A DNA stretch of 16,965 nucleotides from Clostridiales bacterium (GCA_031273965.1 JAISQX010000071.1:1-16965); one strand, 5' to 3'. Numbered from the stretch's first letter, positions 1 to 7,525 are shown. Numbers and translations: made by a program. The notes: a model not told the origin generated them from the letters alone.

Positions 1-1302
1 CAAAACCGCTATTCCGAATACCACCGGCACAAAATATCCCGATACTACGTCGGCAATCTTTGCAATCGGCGCTTTTGAGCCTTGTGCGTCTTCTACAAGC
101 TTGATTATCCTAGCCAAAGCCGTATCCGCTCCCACTCTCGTCGTCCGAAACGTTACGGATCCGTTTTTATTTATGCTTGCCGCGTATACCTTATCCCCGA
201 TATTCTTTTCCGTGGGAATACTTTCGCCGGTCAGCATCGATTCGTCTATGGACGTATTCCCGCCGATAACTATTCCGTCCACGGGTATCTTCTCGCCCGG
301 TTTGACAAGTATTATATCGTCAACTTCCACCTCTTCTATCGGCGCTTCGATTTCTTTTCCGTTCTTTATAACCGTCGCCGTTTTTGGCGCAAGCCCCATA
401 AGCTTCTTTATTGCCTCGCCCGTTTTGCCTTTCGAAACGGCTTCAAGCGTTTTGCCAAGCAAAATCAAAGCTATAATTACTCCCGCCGTCTCAAAGTACA
501 AATTCTCAACCGCCATACCGTCGCCCAAAATAATTCTTATCAGAGAATATACGCTATAAGCGACCGCAGCGGCGGTGCCTGTTGCGATAAGAGAATCCAT
601 ATTCGGATTGCGCTTTATAATAGCCTTAAATCCGACGACATAAAATTTGTATCCGACCGCGATAATCGGCGCCGTCAAAAAAAGCTGAAGCAACGCATAA
701 TTTAGCGGCTTCATCATCGGATGAAAGGCTTCTGGTATAGGCGCGTTCAAAAGCATAGGCGCCATAGCAAAATACAACAAACCCAATCCAAACACCGCGG
801 CTACCGCAAATTTAATCCATAATATTCGTATTTCTTTATCTTTTTTGATTTTGTCTTCGTCCGCCGCAAATATATCGGCGGCGTCGCTCGCTTTGTATCC
901 GGCGTCCTCTATTGCCTTTTTTAATATCGACGGTCTCACACTTTGCGCGTCATAGCTTATCGTCGCTTTTTCCGTCGCTAAGTTTACGGACGCGCTCGAT
1001 ACGCCGTCAATGTCGTTCAACGCTCTCTCCACTCCGCTCGCGCACGACGCGCAACTCATCCCGAAAACCGATAGAGTCACGGTTCTTTTACTTTCATCCG
1101 ACACAAGCTTGTATCCCGCTTCTATAACGGCGTCCTTTATTATTTGAGGCGTCACAAGCCCGTCGTCAAACCTTACGGTAAGCTTTTCCGTAGCTAAATT
1201 TACCGACGAATATTCAACGCCGTTTATCTTCGCAATCGCCCGCTCCACCCTGCTTGCGCATGACGCGCAACTCATTCCGCTTATTTTATAGGTTTTTTCC
1301 AT
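1..1302 (-). CDS. copA: Copper-translocating P1B-type ATPase, N-terminal part (cut by window start)
   Basis: Exports Cu(I) across the cytoplasmic membrane using ATP. The reading frame is open to base 1, so 434 codons are visible and the C-terminus is missing. Two heavy-metal-associated domains come first, each with GMSCASC (Cys12/Cys15 and Cys84/Cys87). A linker, a set of hydrophobic segments and the actuator domain follow, with GEKIPVDG and DESMLTGES; the TGES loop is at about residues 358-361. The visible part ends in the next membrane helix, before the metal-binding CPC and the DKTGT phosphorylation site, so metal specificity cannot be read directly; the paired CASC domains favour copper. 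The ATG at 1302 is preceded by GGGAG about 9 bases upstream. The gene stands alone with its own promoter. No CsoR, CopY or CopZ gene is visible here. Confidence 0.93.
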   Translation of the reverse strand, partial: MEKTYKISGMSCASCASRVERAIAKINGVEYSSVNLATEKLTVRFDDGLVTPQIIKDAVIEAGYKLVSDESKRTVTLSVFGMSCASCASGVERALNDIDGVSSASVNLATEKATISYDAQSVRPSILKKAIEDAGYKASDAADIFAADEDKIKKDKEIRILWIKFAVAAVFGLGLLYFAMAPMLLNAPIPEAFHPMMKPLNYALLQLFLTAPIIAVGYKFYVVGFKAIIKRNPNMDSLIATGTAAAVAYSVYSLIRIILGDGMAVENLYFETAGVIIALILLGKTLEAVSKGKTGEAIKKLMGLAPKTATVIKNGKEIEAPIEEVEVDDIILVKPGEKIPVDGIVIGGNTSIDESMLTGESIPTEKNIGDKVYAASINKNGSVTFRTTRVGADTALARIIKLVEDAQGSKAPIAKIADVVSGYFVPVVFGIAVL

Positions 1303-1336
1303 TTATGCCGCTCCCTTCGCGTGGTATTAGTAATCC

Positions 1337-1363
1337 ATAGTTAACCCTATGCAAATTAACTAT
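1337..1363. promoter_or_regulatory. Perfect 8-bp dyad over the copA -10 box (candidate operator)
   Basis: ATAGTTAA (1337-1344) and TTAACTAT (1356-1363) are perfect inverted repeats with an 11-bp gap. One arm covers the -10 hexamer and the other lies just downstream of the expected start of transcription, a usual place for a repressor site. The sequence does not match the CopY box TACAnnTGTA, so the regulator is unknown. Confidence 0.4.
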
Positions 1364-1387
1364 ATCACTTTTTTGTAGTGTTGTCAA
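1359..1387 (-). promoter_or_regulatory. Sigma-A type promoter of copA
   Basis: On the minus strand, TTGACA (1387-1382) and TATAGT (1364-1359) are separated by exactly 17 bases. Transcription would start near 1352, about 50 bases before the copA ATG. The perfect -35 suggests a strong promoter that needs repression, which fits a metal-inducible exporter. Confidence 0.75.
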
Positions 1388-1417
1388 CTCGCGATTACGC
1401 TATAATTTTTTATGTAT

Positions 1418-1447
1418 GGGGCTTACACATTCTCGTGCGCAAGCCCC
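1418..1447 (-). terminator. Stem-loop downstream of cca
   Basis: GGGGCTT and AAGCCCC pair in a 7-bp GC-rich stem, with a small CAC/GTG stem inside the loop, about 50 bases after the cca stop codon. On the minus strand the stem is followed by ATACATAAAAAA rather than a T-run, so its action as an intrinsic terminator is doubtful; on the plus strand it is followed by GTTTTAT. Confidence 0.35.
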
Positions 1448-1498
1448 GTTTTATACGCTGTTTATTTAACAAAAACTCTAATATTTCGGACTTTTTTA

Positions 1499-2857
1499 TC
1501 AGATCCGTTTTTTCATGCTCCTCGCCGCGGCAAGCTGCGCTTCTCTTGTAAGCATCCGAGGGGCGTCCGCCGAAGCGTATAAGACATGCCTCAACACCGA
1601 ACCGATTTCTTCTTTCAAAAAACCTAACGCGCGAACGTCGCCTCCGTTAATTTTTAATTCGGAAACGGACGTCGGTATCCCCCGCTCCCTCATCTCGTTA
1701 AAAATCCGCTCCAATTTCAAAGCAGATTGACATACTCCGTCGTCAAAACCCTTCGCCGCATAATCGGCTTTTTTTAATTCCAATAGATCCGGAATAATTT
1801 CCGCGTTTTCCTGTATAAAAATCCTGACCTTTTTTTCGGCGGCTCTTCCGTCAATATCGTACATGTGATGGCATATCAGTTTCAAAGCGCGGTTTATTTC
1901 ATCTTTTGAAAATCTCAATCCGTTAGCGCCGAGTCTGATTTTTGCCGTTTCGACGCCGTAATCCGAATGGCGGTACATATTTCCGTTTTCTTTGAAGCAT
2001 TGCGGTTTTCCTATATCGTGGAACAGCGCCGCAAGACGTATGCGTTTCGGCGCGTATGCCGTCGTCTTTATAATATGGGTAAACACATCGTATTTGTGAT
2101 ATTTTGCGCTCTGATTAAAGCCTACGCAATCCTCAAGCTCCGGTATAATATATTTCAAAAGTCCTATTTCACACAACAGATTCAGCCCTCTCTCCACCCC
2201 GCGCATTCCGCTCTCCGGAGAAATATTATCGGCGTTTAGTATTCCGACAAGCTCAAGACGCTTGCGTTCGGGAGAGATTTTTTCCAAAAGCGCCGCGTAT
2301 TTTTTCGCCGCGCTAAATGTTTCTTCGTCTATTGAAAAGCCGTATTCCGCCGCGAAGCGCACAAGACGCATGAGGCGTAACCCGTCTTCAGAAAGCGTTT
2401 TTTCGGGTTTCGCGCACGTCTTTAACGTCTTTTTGACTATATCCCCTATCCCGCCCAGCGGATCGACGGTTTTTTGGTTAACGATATCGTAATAAACCGC
2501 ATTAACCGTAAAATCTCTTCTCTTCGCGTCGTCGTCTATTCGGCGGGTAAATACGACCTCTTCGGGTCTGTGCGCTCCTCCGATGTCATAGTTATCGCGG
2601 CGAAAAGCCGTATATTCGTATTGTTGTCCGCGAAATATAAGCTTAAGCGTACCTATCCTCGGATTTACGGGTATGATTTTTAGTTCCTTATGACTGCCGC
2701 CCAATACAAAGACCTCGTCGGGCGTCAACGCTCCGCAAAGGTCGATATCGGTCGGAGTCGTCGCCATCAAGGCGTTTCGCACGCACCCGCCGACGATATA
2801 AAGGGTGTTCGGCAAAAAAATTTTCGCAAGAGCCTTTAAAGCATCGTCAATAAGCAT
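1499..2857 (-). CDS. cca: CCA tRNA nucleotidyltransferase (class II) with HD domain
   Basis: Adds or repairs the 3' CCA end of tRNAs. The 452-residue protein opens with the class II nucleotidyltransferase signature GGCVRN (residues 23-28) and the metal-binding DID (37-39). It continues with RRDFTVNAVYYD (about 113-124), the RLMRLVRFAAEYGF helix (about 161-174) and a C-terminal HD domain with HDIGKP at about 280-285. An HD domain is usual in many bacterial CCA enzymes, where it can act as a phosphohydrolase. CCA-adding and poly(A) polymerase activities are hard to separate in this family by sequence; CCA is favoured by the neighbouring tRNA gene. The start lies inside the end of tilS with AGAGG upstream, so translation is probably coupled. 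Confidence 0.9.
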   Translation of the reverse strand: MLIDDALKALAKIFLPNTLYIVGGCVRNALMATTPTDIDLCGALTPDEVFVLGGSHKELKIIPVNPRIGTLKLIFRGQQYEYTAFRRDNYDIGGAHRPEEVVFTRRIDDDAKRRDFTVNAVYYDIVNQKTVDPLGGIGDIVKKTLKTCAKPEKTLSEDGLRLMRLVRFAAEYGFSIDEETFSAAKKYAALLEKISPERKRLELVGILNADNISPESGMRGVERGLNLLCEIGLLKYIIPELEDCVGFNQSAKYHKYDVFTHIIKTTAYAPKRIRLAALFHDIGKPQCFKENGNMYRHSDYGVETAKIRLGANGLRFSKDEINRALKLICHHMYDIDGRAAEKKVRIFIQENAEIIPDLLELKKADYAAKGFDDGVCQSALKLERIFNEMRERGIPTSVSELKINGGDVRALGFLKEEIGSVLRHVLYASADAPRMLTREAQLAAARSMKKRI

Positions 2858-4224
2858 ATCAGCCGCCTCTTTGTCTCTTTGTCAATCTTGACGTCGTCGC
2901 TTATTTCCTTTCCCGCCACCGCCAAAATTTTATTTTCGGAAGCTATCAACGGAAGCGCCGTCCTCAACCTTTTTTGAATTTTTATATCGGTAAAATAATC
3001 GCAAAGCTTTTTTGTGCCGCCTCCGAATTTTTTAAATTCGTCGCCGCTCTTCATAGTTCTTCTCACAGCGCGTTCCGGAATCCGGTCCGCATCCATAACC
3101 AACGCGGCATATCCGTCCTTATTTTTTTTAATATGAAAGTTTTTAATATCGGAAATACTCTCGTAATTAGAGTATTCGCGTAATTCCAATTTGTATTCTC
3201 CAAAAACGCATTCACCAACTTTTAAAACGTCAAAAAAGCCTAATTCGCGCGTTTTTGCGCAGTCCTTTTCCTTAATGTAAAAGGTTATATATCCGTACTC
3301 CTTGACCGCGGCAATGCCAAAAGGCATATCCAACCGTCCGCCGTTATCGACTCCAGAGAGTTTTTTCAGTTCTTCCACATGCCGCCTTTCTATATCCTTA
3401 AAAACGCCTAAGTGCTTGAAGCATTTTATAACTGTCATATTCAATAAAATCGGTTCGTCAAAGACTTTTAAAGGCGCTTTGACGGCATTTTTTTCGTATA
3501 TTATCCCCAAACCGTCTACGCATTTGTCAAGGTACTCCACGGCGCCGAACGCGTTCTCGGACAACCGCAAAAGCGCGTCCGTAACGTCAAACCTCTCGCT
3601 TAACAACGGAAAGATTGTATTTCTTATATAATTCCTCGTATACGCGTCTTCAAAATTACTGCCGTCCGTCACATACGGTATCTTGTTTTTTGACGCGAAG
3701 AGCATTATATCGGATTTTTTGATATCCAAAAGCGGACGGATAAACGCACCGTCTCTTACATAACTCATTCCGGAGAGACCTCTTATTCCGGTTCCGCGCA
3801 TTATGCGCATAAAAATCGTTTCGGCTTGGTCGTCGGCGTGATGAGCGAGAGCCACTTTGTCGCATTTCCCGCTTTTTAACAATTCTTCAAATATTTCATA
3901 ACGCTTGTTCCTCGCGCATTCCTCGTAACTTGTGCCTTCCTTTATCGCCAAAGACGGAATATCCGCCGAAAATCCAAAAAATTTTATACCGTTATCCTCA
4001 CAAAAACCGCGTACAAATTCACTGTCGGATAAAGACTCCTTACCCCGTATGCCGTGCTCCACATTGACCGCCGCTACATTAAAGCCGAGCTCATCCCTCA
4101 ATGCGTTCAGCACAAAAAGCAGAACCGTCGAATCAACGCCGCCCGAAACGGCGACGGCTATCGTTTCGCCCCGCTTTATCATGTTATTCTCTATTATGTT
4201 TTTTTGAACGCGCTCTATGAACAT
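2836..4224 (-). CDS. tilS: tRNA(Ile)-lysidine synthetase
   Basis: Modifies cytidine 34 of the CAU-anticodon isoleucine tRNA to lysidine, so that it reads AUA. The PP-loop ATP-binding motif SGGVDS is at residues 27-32, and the family stretch HHADDQAET, followed by RGTGIRGLSGM, lies further along. A C-terminal TilS domain reads GDEFKKFGG, KKLCDYFTD and ends near AVAGKEIS. I chose the ATG at 4224 (462 residues) because the PP-loop then sits at the usual distance from the N-terminus and the start has AAGGAG 13 bases upstream. The frame is open up to 4368, but the extra 48 residues do not resemble TilS. The gene overlaps cca by 22 bp. The more usual tilS neighbours hpt and ftsH are not seen here. 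Confidence 0.93.
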   Translation of the reverse strand: MFIERVQKNIIENNMIKRGETIAVAVSGGVDSTVLLFVLNALRDELGFNVAAVNVEHGIRGKESLSDSEFVRGFCEDNGIKFFGFSADIPSLAIKEGTSYEECARNKRYEIFEELLKSGKCDKVALAHHADDQAETIFMRIMRGTGIRGLSGMSYVRDGAFIRPLLDIKKSDIMLFASKNKIPYVTDGSNFEDAYTRNYIRNTIFPLLSERFDVTDALLRLSENAFGAVEYLDKCVDGLGIIYEKNAVKAPLKVFDEPILLNMTVIKCFKHLGVFKDIERRHVEELKKLSGVDNGGRLDMPFGIAAVKEYGYITFYIKEKDCAKTRELGFFDVLKVGECVFGEYKLELREYSNYESISDIKNFHIKKNKDGYAALVMDADRIPERAVRRTMKSGDEFKKFGGGTKKLCDYFTDIKIQKRLRTALPLIASENKILAVAGKEISDDVKIDKETKRRLICLLTML

Positions 4225-4309
4225 ATTTTTTATCGCCGCTCCTTCGGCGCGAGTATACTCAGAATATAATTTACCCGTTTTTAGAATAATATACCCGCCA
4301 ATGCTTCTT

Positions 4310-4436
4310 TTATCGGTTAAGTGTCCGGTCAATTCCTTCCGAATATTCCGCGGGCGCATCGTCCGCATAATCGGAAATCATAAGCTTGCCGTCCATAAAA
4401 CTTACGTATCCGTCGCTTTCCGGATTAGGATATAAT
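4310..4436 (-). other. Possible out-of-frame C-terminal extension of the DUF3810-like gene
   Basis: Just past the TAA at 4427-4425, the frame shifted by one base stays open to a TAA at 4312-4310. It reads a plausible acidic peptide, starting YPNPESDGYVSFMDGKL and ending in EYSEGIDRTLNR. Its composition looks more protein-like than the overlapping 48-codon upstream extension of tilS. It could be a frameshifted tail of the upstream gene, a sequencing error, or chance. I cannot decide between these from one sequence. Confidence 0.3.
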
Positions 4437-5951
4437 AATCGGCGGATTAAGCGTGTAAGTAGGATAATCTTTATGCGAATAAGATATGCGCAACTCAAAG
4501 TAATATCCGTCTATGTAATACTCTTCCTCCGTGATCCAATAGAGTATACGGGCTTCGTCGCTATTTCCGAATTGCTCTATAACCCACGCAATCATTTGGT
4601 TCGAAAAGTATGTGGCAAGACACTCGTATGTTCCGTCCGGATTTATGACGAGCGCGACGAACATAGAAGGCGCTTCTCCTTCCGGTCCCACATACCAAAA
4701 TTCCTCAGTTTTGTCTATCCACGCGAGATCCGTTTCATATATTGAGAAAAGCATTTTGTGCATTTCGGAATAAATCGGCTTGTATACGTTCGTCCACGCG
4801 CATGGAATATACGCGCCAATCTCTTCGTCGTATATATAATCGGAAGCTATCTTTTCACCCGTCCCGACGACACCGTACGGACTTTTGTAGCTGTCCGACC
4901 AACCTTCTTCTCCGAACATTCGGTAAACCAAATCATACAACACGTCGTGTATTCTGTCAAATGATTTATCGACGGGATAAAATATGTTTTTTTCGAACCA
5001 AGAAGCGTCTTGTGGAACCGACGAAGACGCGGACGCCGTCGGAAATCTTCTGCGGATTAATTCTCCCGCCTCATAAACGTTGTTTTTGCTTATTATAAGA
5101 GCCGATTCGAGTTGCCGCAAAAATTCAAAATATCCGCTGTAGCGAAAAAATGCGTTTTCGGAGGTCAAAAGCAACCGGCAAACCGTAAGCTCTACGTCCG
5201 ACTCGCGTATTATACCCTTTATATGCGCTATTTCATGCGCCACAACATACGGCAAGCGCACCGCCGTGAGAGTCGCGTTGATATTCGCTTCGCCAAAAGG
5301 TATAAACGCTAAACCCGCGATGCCCGAAGTCATCACGGCGTTGTCGGCTACCTTTACCGTCGGCATAACCGAAAAGAAATAATCGTCCTCTAAGCGCTTA
5401 AATTCCTCGTTCAAAAGCGCGTTTAATTGTTCGACGGAATATGGTGAAACAACCATTCCATATTCATCGCGCGGAAGCTCGCGAGAGATATTATCATAAT
5501 CGCGCAAAAAACCGTACGCCGCATTGTACACCTTTTTATAACCGTATGTATTGTCATAATCGTTGTCGGTCAAAATCGGAAGCGGAGCGCGGTTGTACGT
5601 GATTCCCGCGGTAAACATATAGATATCGGCGACGCTCACCGCGGCTATCAAAAAAATCAATACGCTCCTGAAAACAAAGCGGATTTTCTTCTTTTTTAAG
5701 CCGACTACAACGATAATTAGTAAGATTACAATCCATATTACGCAAGCCGCGACACAAAATTCATATAACGAAAAAGGTATTTTTGAAGTTATAAAAGACA
5801 CGGCTCCTATATAATAGCGCGTAATGTGCAAGGTAATCCACTCGGCGATTTTTTCGTCGCGCCCGATAAAATAAGCGACGAAAAAAAATGCGATAAGCGA
5901 CGAGAGTGTAATCAATATTCCTTTCAATTTCTTAGGTTTCTTAATCTTCAT
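4425..5951 (-). CDS. DUF3810-like membrane protein with HExxH metallopeptidase motif
   Basis: A 508-residue integral membrane protein. Three N-terminal hydrophobic segments (about 11-29, 66-85 and 96-116) are followed by a long soluble part, probably outside the membrane. The motif VVAHEIAHIKG, with HEIAH at 239-243, and the following RESDVE (about 249-254) give a zincin-like HExxH plus downstream Glu arrangement. This and the PFSLYE motif after the first helix match my recollection of the DUF3810 family, whose substrate is unknown. The ATG at 5951 has AAGGAAGAG at normal spacing and a promoter lies at 6008-6036. It precedes tilS and cca on the same strand with about 200 bp between, so a shared transcript is possible. 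Confidence 0.75.
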   Translation of the reverse strand: MKIKKPKKLKGILITLSSLIAFFFVAYFIGRDEKIAEWITLHITRYYIGAVSFITSKIPFSLYEFCVAACVIWIVILLIIVVVGLKKKKIRFVFRSVLIFLIAAVSVADIYMFTAGITYNRAPLPILTDNDYDNTYGYKKVYNAAYGFLRDYDNISRELPRDEYGMVVSPYSVEQLNALLNEEFKRLEDDYFFSVMPTVKVADNAVMTSGIAGLAFIPFGEANINATLTAVRLPYVVAHEIAHIKGIIRESDVELTVCRLLLTSENAFFRYSGYFEFLRQLESALIISKNNVYEAGELIRRRFPTASASSSVPQDASWFEKNIFYPVDKSFDRIHDVLYDLVYRMFGEEGWSDSYKSPYGVVGTGEKIASDYIYDEEIGAYIPCAWTNVYKPIYSEMHKMLFSIYETDLAWIDKTEEFWYVGPEGEAPSMFVALVINPDGTYECLATYFSNQMIAWVIEQFGNSDEARILYWITEEEYYIDGYYFELRISYSHKDYPTYTLNPPIIIS

Positions 5952-6007
5952 AAAACACTCTTCCTTTTTATTTGCGTTCCGCGCGAGTCTTTTCTTATAG
6001 CGTCATA

Positions 6008-6036
6008 ATTATATCATACTTTTTTTCGCTTGTATA
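6008..6036 (-). promoter_or_regulatory. Promoter of the DUF3810-like gene
   Basis: TATACA (6036-6031) and TATAAT (6013-6008) lie 17 bases apart on the minus strand. The -10 is preceded by TGA, giving an extended TGnTATAAT. The expected start of transcription is about 50 bases upstream of the ATG at 5951. Confidence 0.6.
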
Positions 6037-6079
6037 CCCCTTTCAAAAAAATTCCGCGAAAAAAGAACAACCGCTATTG

Positions 6080-6198
6080 CCGCGCATAAAAACAAGCGTC
6101 AAAAAGTAAACTTTATGACGCTTGTCGCACCGTTTAATATTGACTCCGTCAACCGGAGTTTTTTAGAAAGCACGCCGTAAAGGGCGTTTTATGCGCGG
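6080..6198 (-). other. 119-nt multi-hairpin element closed by a perfect 12-bp inverted repeat
   Basis: CCGCGCATAAAA at one end (minus 6198-6187) pairs perfectly with TTTTATGCGCGG at the other (6091-6080). Between these arms lie three hairpins in minus-strand order: CGCC/GGCG (6186-6173, loop CTTTAC), ACTCCG/CGGAGT (6159-6143, loop GTTGA) and the 9-bp terminator stem (6124-6093). The whole forms a four-way-junction-like fold. It begins one base after the rpsR TAA. The T-run of the terminator is part of the closing stem. It could be a structured 3' UTR or small RNA, or a short palindromic mobile repeat with 12-bp terminal inverted repeats. No clear target duplication flanks it. Confidence 0.6.
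6088..6124 (-). terminator. Intrinsic terminator of the rpsF-ssb-rpsR operon
   Basis: A perfect 9-bp stem, CAAGCGTCA/TGACGCTTG (6124-6116 with 6101-6093), is extended inside by AAAGT/ACTTT after one mismatch. On the minus strand it is followed directly by TTTTTATG. It lies 76 bases past the rpsR stop and is also the last hairpin of the larger structure at 6080-6198. Confidence 0.8.
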
Positions 6199-6199
6199 A

Positions 6200-6457
6200 T
6201 TATTCCCCTTTAAAAGGTAAAAGCGCCATGACTCTTGCGCGTTTAATAGACTCGGCAAGTATTCTCTGATGCTTAGCGCACGTACCCGTCATTCTTCTGG
6301 GCATCATCTTGCCTTTTTCGGTTATAAACTTCTTTAATTTAACGACGTCTTTATAATCAACTTCGTCGATTTTGTCAACGCAAAACATGCAAACCTTTTT
6401 TTTGGGAATGCGCTTCATTGGACGTTTCATGTCCTTATTTGTATTATTTTCACTCAT
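6200..6457 (-). CDS. rpsR: 30S ribosomal protein S18
   Basis: Ribosomal protein S18, which pairs with S6 on the platform of the 30S subunit. At 85 residues it has normal family length. It carries the conserved core from KKVCMFC to the stretch ending KKFITEKGKMMPRRMTGTC, then AKHQR and the basic IKRARVMALLPF tail. Cys23, Cys26, Cys60 and His63 form a zinc-ribbon-like quartet, so this appears to be the cysteine-containing form. The ATG at 6457 has GAGGAA upstream. It is the last gene of rpsF-ssb-rpsR, 28 bases after ssb, and its stop directly abuts the structured element at 6080-6198. Confidence 0.97.
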   Translation of the reverse strand: MSENNTNKDMKRPMKRIPKKKVCMFCVDKIDEVDYKDVVKLKKFITEKGKMMPRRMTGTCAKHQRILAESIKRARVMALLPFKGE

Positions 6458-6485
6458 ATAAAAATTCCTCGTTTTTTATTATAAT

Positions 6486-6908
6486 TTAGAATGGGAGATC
6501 TTCGTCTACCGGTCGTAACTCGGCTTTTCTCTCATATTTAGGCAACGGCTGCGGTTCGTCCGCATCGCTCATCGCCTGATCGGAAATACTTTCTTTCGCG
6601 CTTAAAAACTGAACTTCGTCCGCGACAATCTCGGTAATGTATCTCTTAGAACCGTCCTGCGCGTCGTACGATCTCGTCTGAACGGAGCCGATAATAGCGG
6701 CTTTATTGCCTTTTTTAAGATATTTCCCACAATTTTCGGCTTGATTTCTCCAAACTATTATAGGAAAAAAATCCGCTTCCCTGTTGCCGTCGGCATTCTG
6801 AAAGCGTCTTTGTACGGCAAGCGTAAATTTACAAAGCGAAATACCCGACGTCGTGGTGGTAAGCTCCGGATCCTTCGTAAGATTGCCTATCAACCATACC
6901 TTGTTCAT
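6486..6908 (-). CDS. ssb: Single-stranded DNA-binding protein
   Basis: Coats single-stranded DNA in replication, repair and recombination. The 140-residue protein has an OB fold from MNKVWLIGNLTKDPEL to about residue 105 (FFPIIVWRNQAENCGKYLKK in the middle). A short polar linker rich in Pro, Glu and Asp follows. It ends in the acidic tip DEDLPF, the usual docking peptide for partner proteins. The ATG at 6908 has GGAGGAAGG upstream. Placement between rpsF and rpsR is the common Firmicutes arrangement. The linker is shorter than in many ssb genes, but the length is within the family range. Confidence 0.97.
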   Translation of the reverse strand: MNKVWLIGNLTKDPELTTTTSGISLCKFTLAVQRRFQNADGNREADFFPIIVWRNQAENCGKYLKKGNKAAIIGSVQTRSYDAQDGSKRYITEIVADEVQFLSAKESISDQAMSDADEPQPLPKYERKAELRPVDEDLPF

Positions 6909-6926
6909 AAACCCTTCCTCCGTTCG

Positions 6927-7208
6927 TTATTTCTTCAAAATTAGCTTCCGAACAAAGCCGTCTGTGATCTGCATTTGACGCTCAAGTTCGTGGGGAACTT
7001 CCGGCGCGGCTACAAAATTCATGAGTACATAATAACCTTCGGTCTTGTAATCGATAGGATAAGCGTACTTTTTTGTACCCCACTTATCGACAGACTCGAC
7101 GATTCCGCCCATGGTTTCAATGATTGATTTAAATTTATCAACCAATGCCGTTTTTTGCTCGTCACTAAGCTCGTTCCGAATAATATACAAAACTTCGTAT
7201 TTATTCAT
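6927..7208 (-). CDS. rpsF: 30S ribosomal protein S6
   Basis: Ribosomal protein S6, partner of S18 in the 30S platform. The 93-residue protein shows the family pattern MNKYEVLYIIRNEL, then WGTKKYAYPIDYKTEGYYVL, and ends in FVRKLILKK. It starts at the ATG at 7208, behind AAAGGAGG. It is the first gene of the operon, 18 bases ahead of ssb, with its promoter at 7338-7366 and a roughly 120-nt leader. S6-S18 complexes autoregulate such operons in several bacteria by binding the leader, so control at this leader is plausible. Confidence 0.97.
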   Translation of the reverse strand: MNKYEVLYIIRNELSDEQKTALVDKFKSIIETMGGIVESVDKWGTKKYAYPIDYKTEGYYVLMNFVAAPEVPHELERQMQITDGFVRKLILKK

Positions 7209-7235
7209 AATTCTACCTCCTTTTGGACATTAACG

Positions 7236-7266
7236 ATTCGCCGCGTTAAAACAAAAAGCAGCGAAT
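7236..7266 (-). promoter_or_regulatory. Stem-loop in the rpsF leader
   Basis: ATTCGCTGC (7266-7258) pairs with GCGGCGAAT (7244-7236) over 9 bp, with one G-U wobble and a 13-nt U-rich loop, about 30 bases upstream of the rpsF start. It may be an S6:S18 autoregulatory site, but I do not see the CCG bulge of the described S6:S18 leader motif. A second, longer-range GCGTTTTT/AAAAACGC pairing lies upstream at 7274-7331. Confidence 0.4.
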
Positions 7267-7337
7267 AAGGATATGCGTTTTTTATTTTTTATCAAAAAAA
7301 TGTGATTTTTTATACAATAAGTGAAAAACGCTAGTTT

Positions 7338-7366
7338 ATTATAGCTTATTATTTATAAATTGTAAA
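7338..7366 (-). promoter_or_regulatory. Promoter of rpsF-ssb-rpsR
   Basis: TTTACA (7366-7361) and a perfect TATAAT (7343-7338) are separated by 17 bases on the minus strand. The predicted start near 7331 gives a leader of about 120 nt before rpsF. The 7371-7464 stretch upstream holds no gene that I can see. Confidence 0.8.
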
Positions 7367-7464
7367 GCAAAAAAACGTATTCCAAACAAATAATTTTGCA
7401 AAGGCGCTTAAACGCGAACGTAAACGCTAATCGCACGCAATTGAAGTTTAAAGAGAAAAGGCGT

Positions 7465-7507
7465 AAAAAAAACCGAAGCAAAGCCGTTTTTTATAAGCTT
7501 CGCTTCG
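7465..7507 (-). terminator. Terminator of the padR-HAAS operon
   Basis: On the minus strand CGAAGCGAAGC (7507-7497) pairs with GCTTTGCTTCG (7484-7474) over 11 bp with one G-U wobble, a 12-nt loop, then G and eight T. It lies about 20 bases past the stop at 7526. Confidence 0.85.
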
Positions 7508-7525
7508 TCGTCTTTTCAAAAAAAT

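Noticed and set aside
82..705. Plus-strand reading frames over the copA region
   Set aside because: They are antisense shadows of a clearly conserved P-type ATPase on the minus strand.
4225..4368. Longer tilS start at 4368
   Set aside because: The added 48 residues do not resemble TilS, and a start at 4224 places the PP-loop at its usual distance from the N-terminus.
6143..6190. Two hairpins followed by T-runs on the plus strand, as plus-strand terminators
   Set aside because: No plus-strand gene lies upstream. They are better explained as inner stems of the element at 6080-6198.
6080..6198. Target-site duplication proving a mobile element
   Set aside because: The bases flanking the two 12-bp arms do not form a convincing direct repeat, so insertion is not demonstrated.
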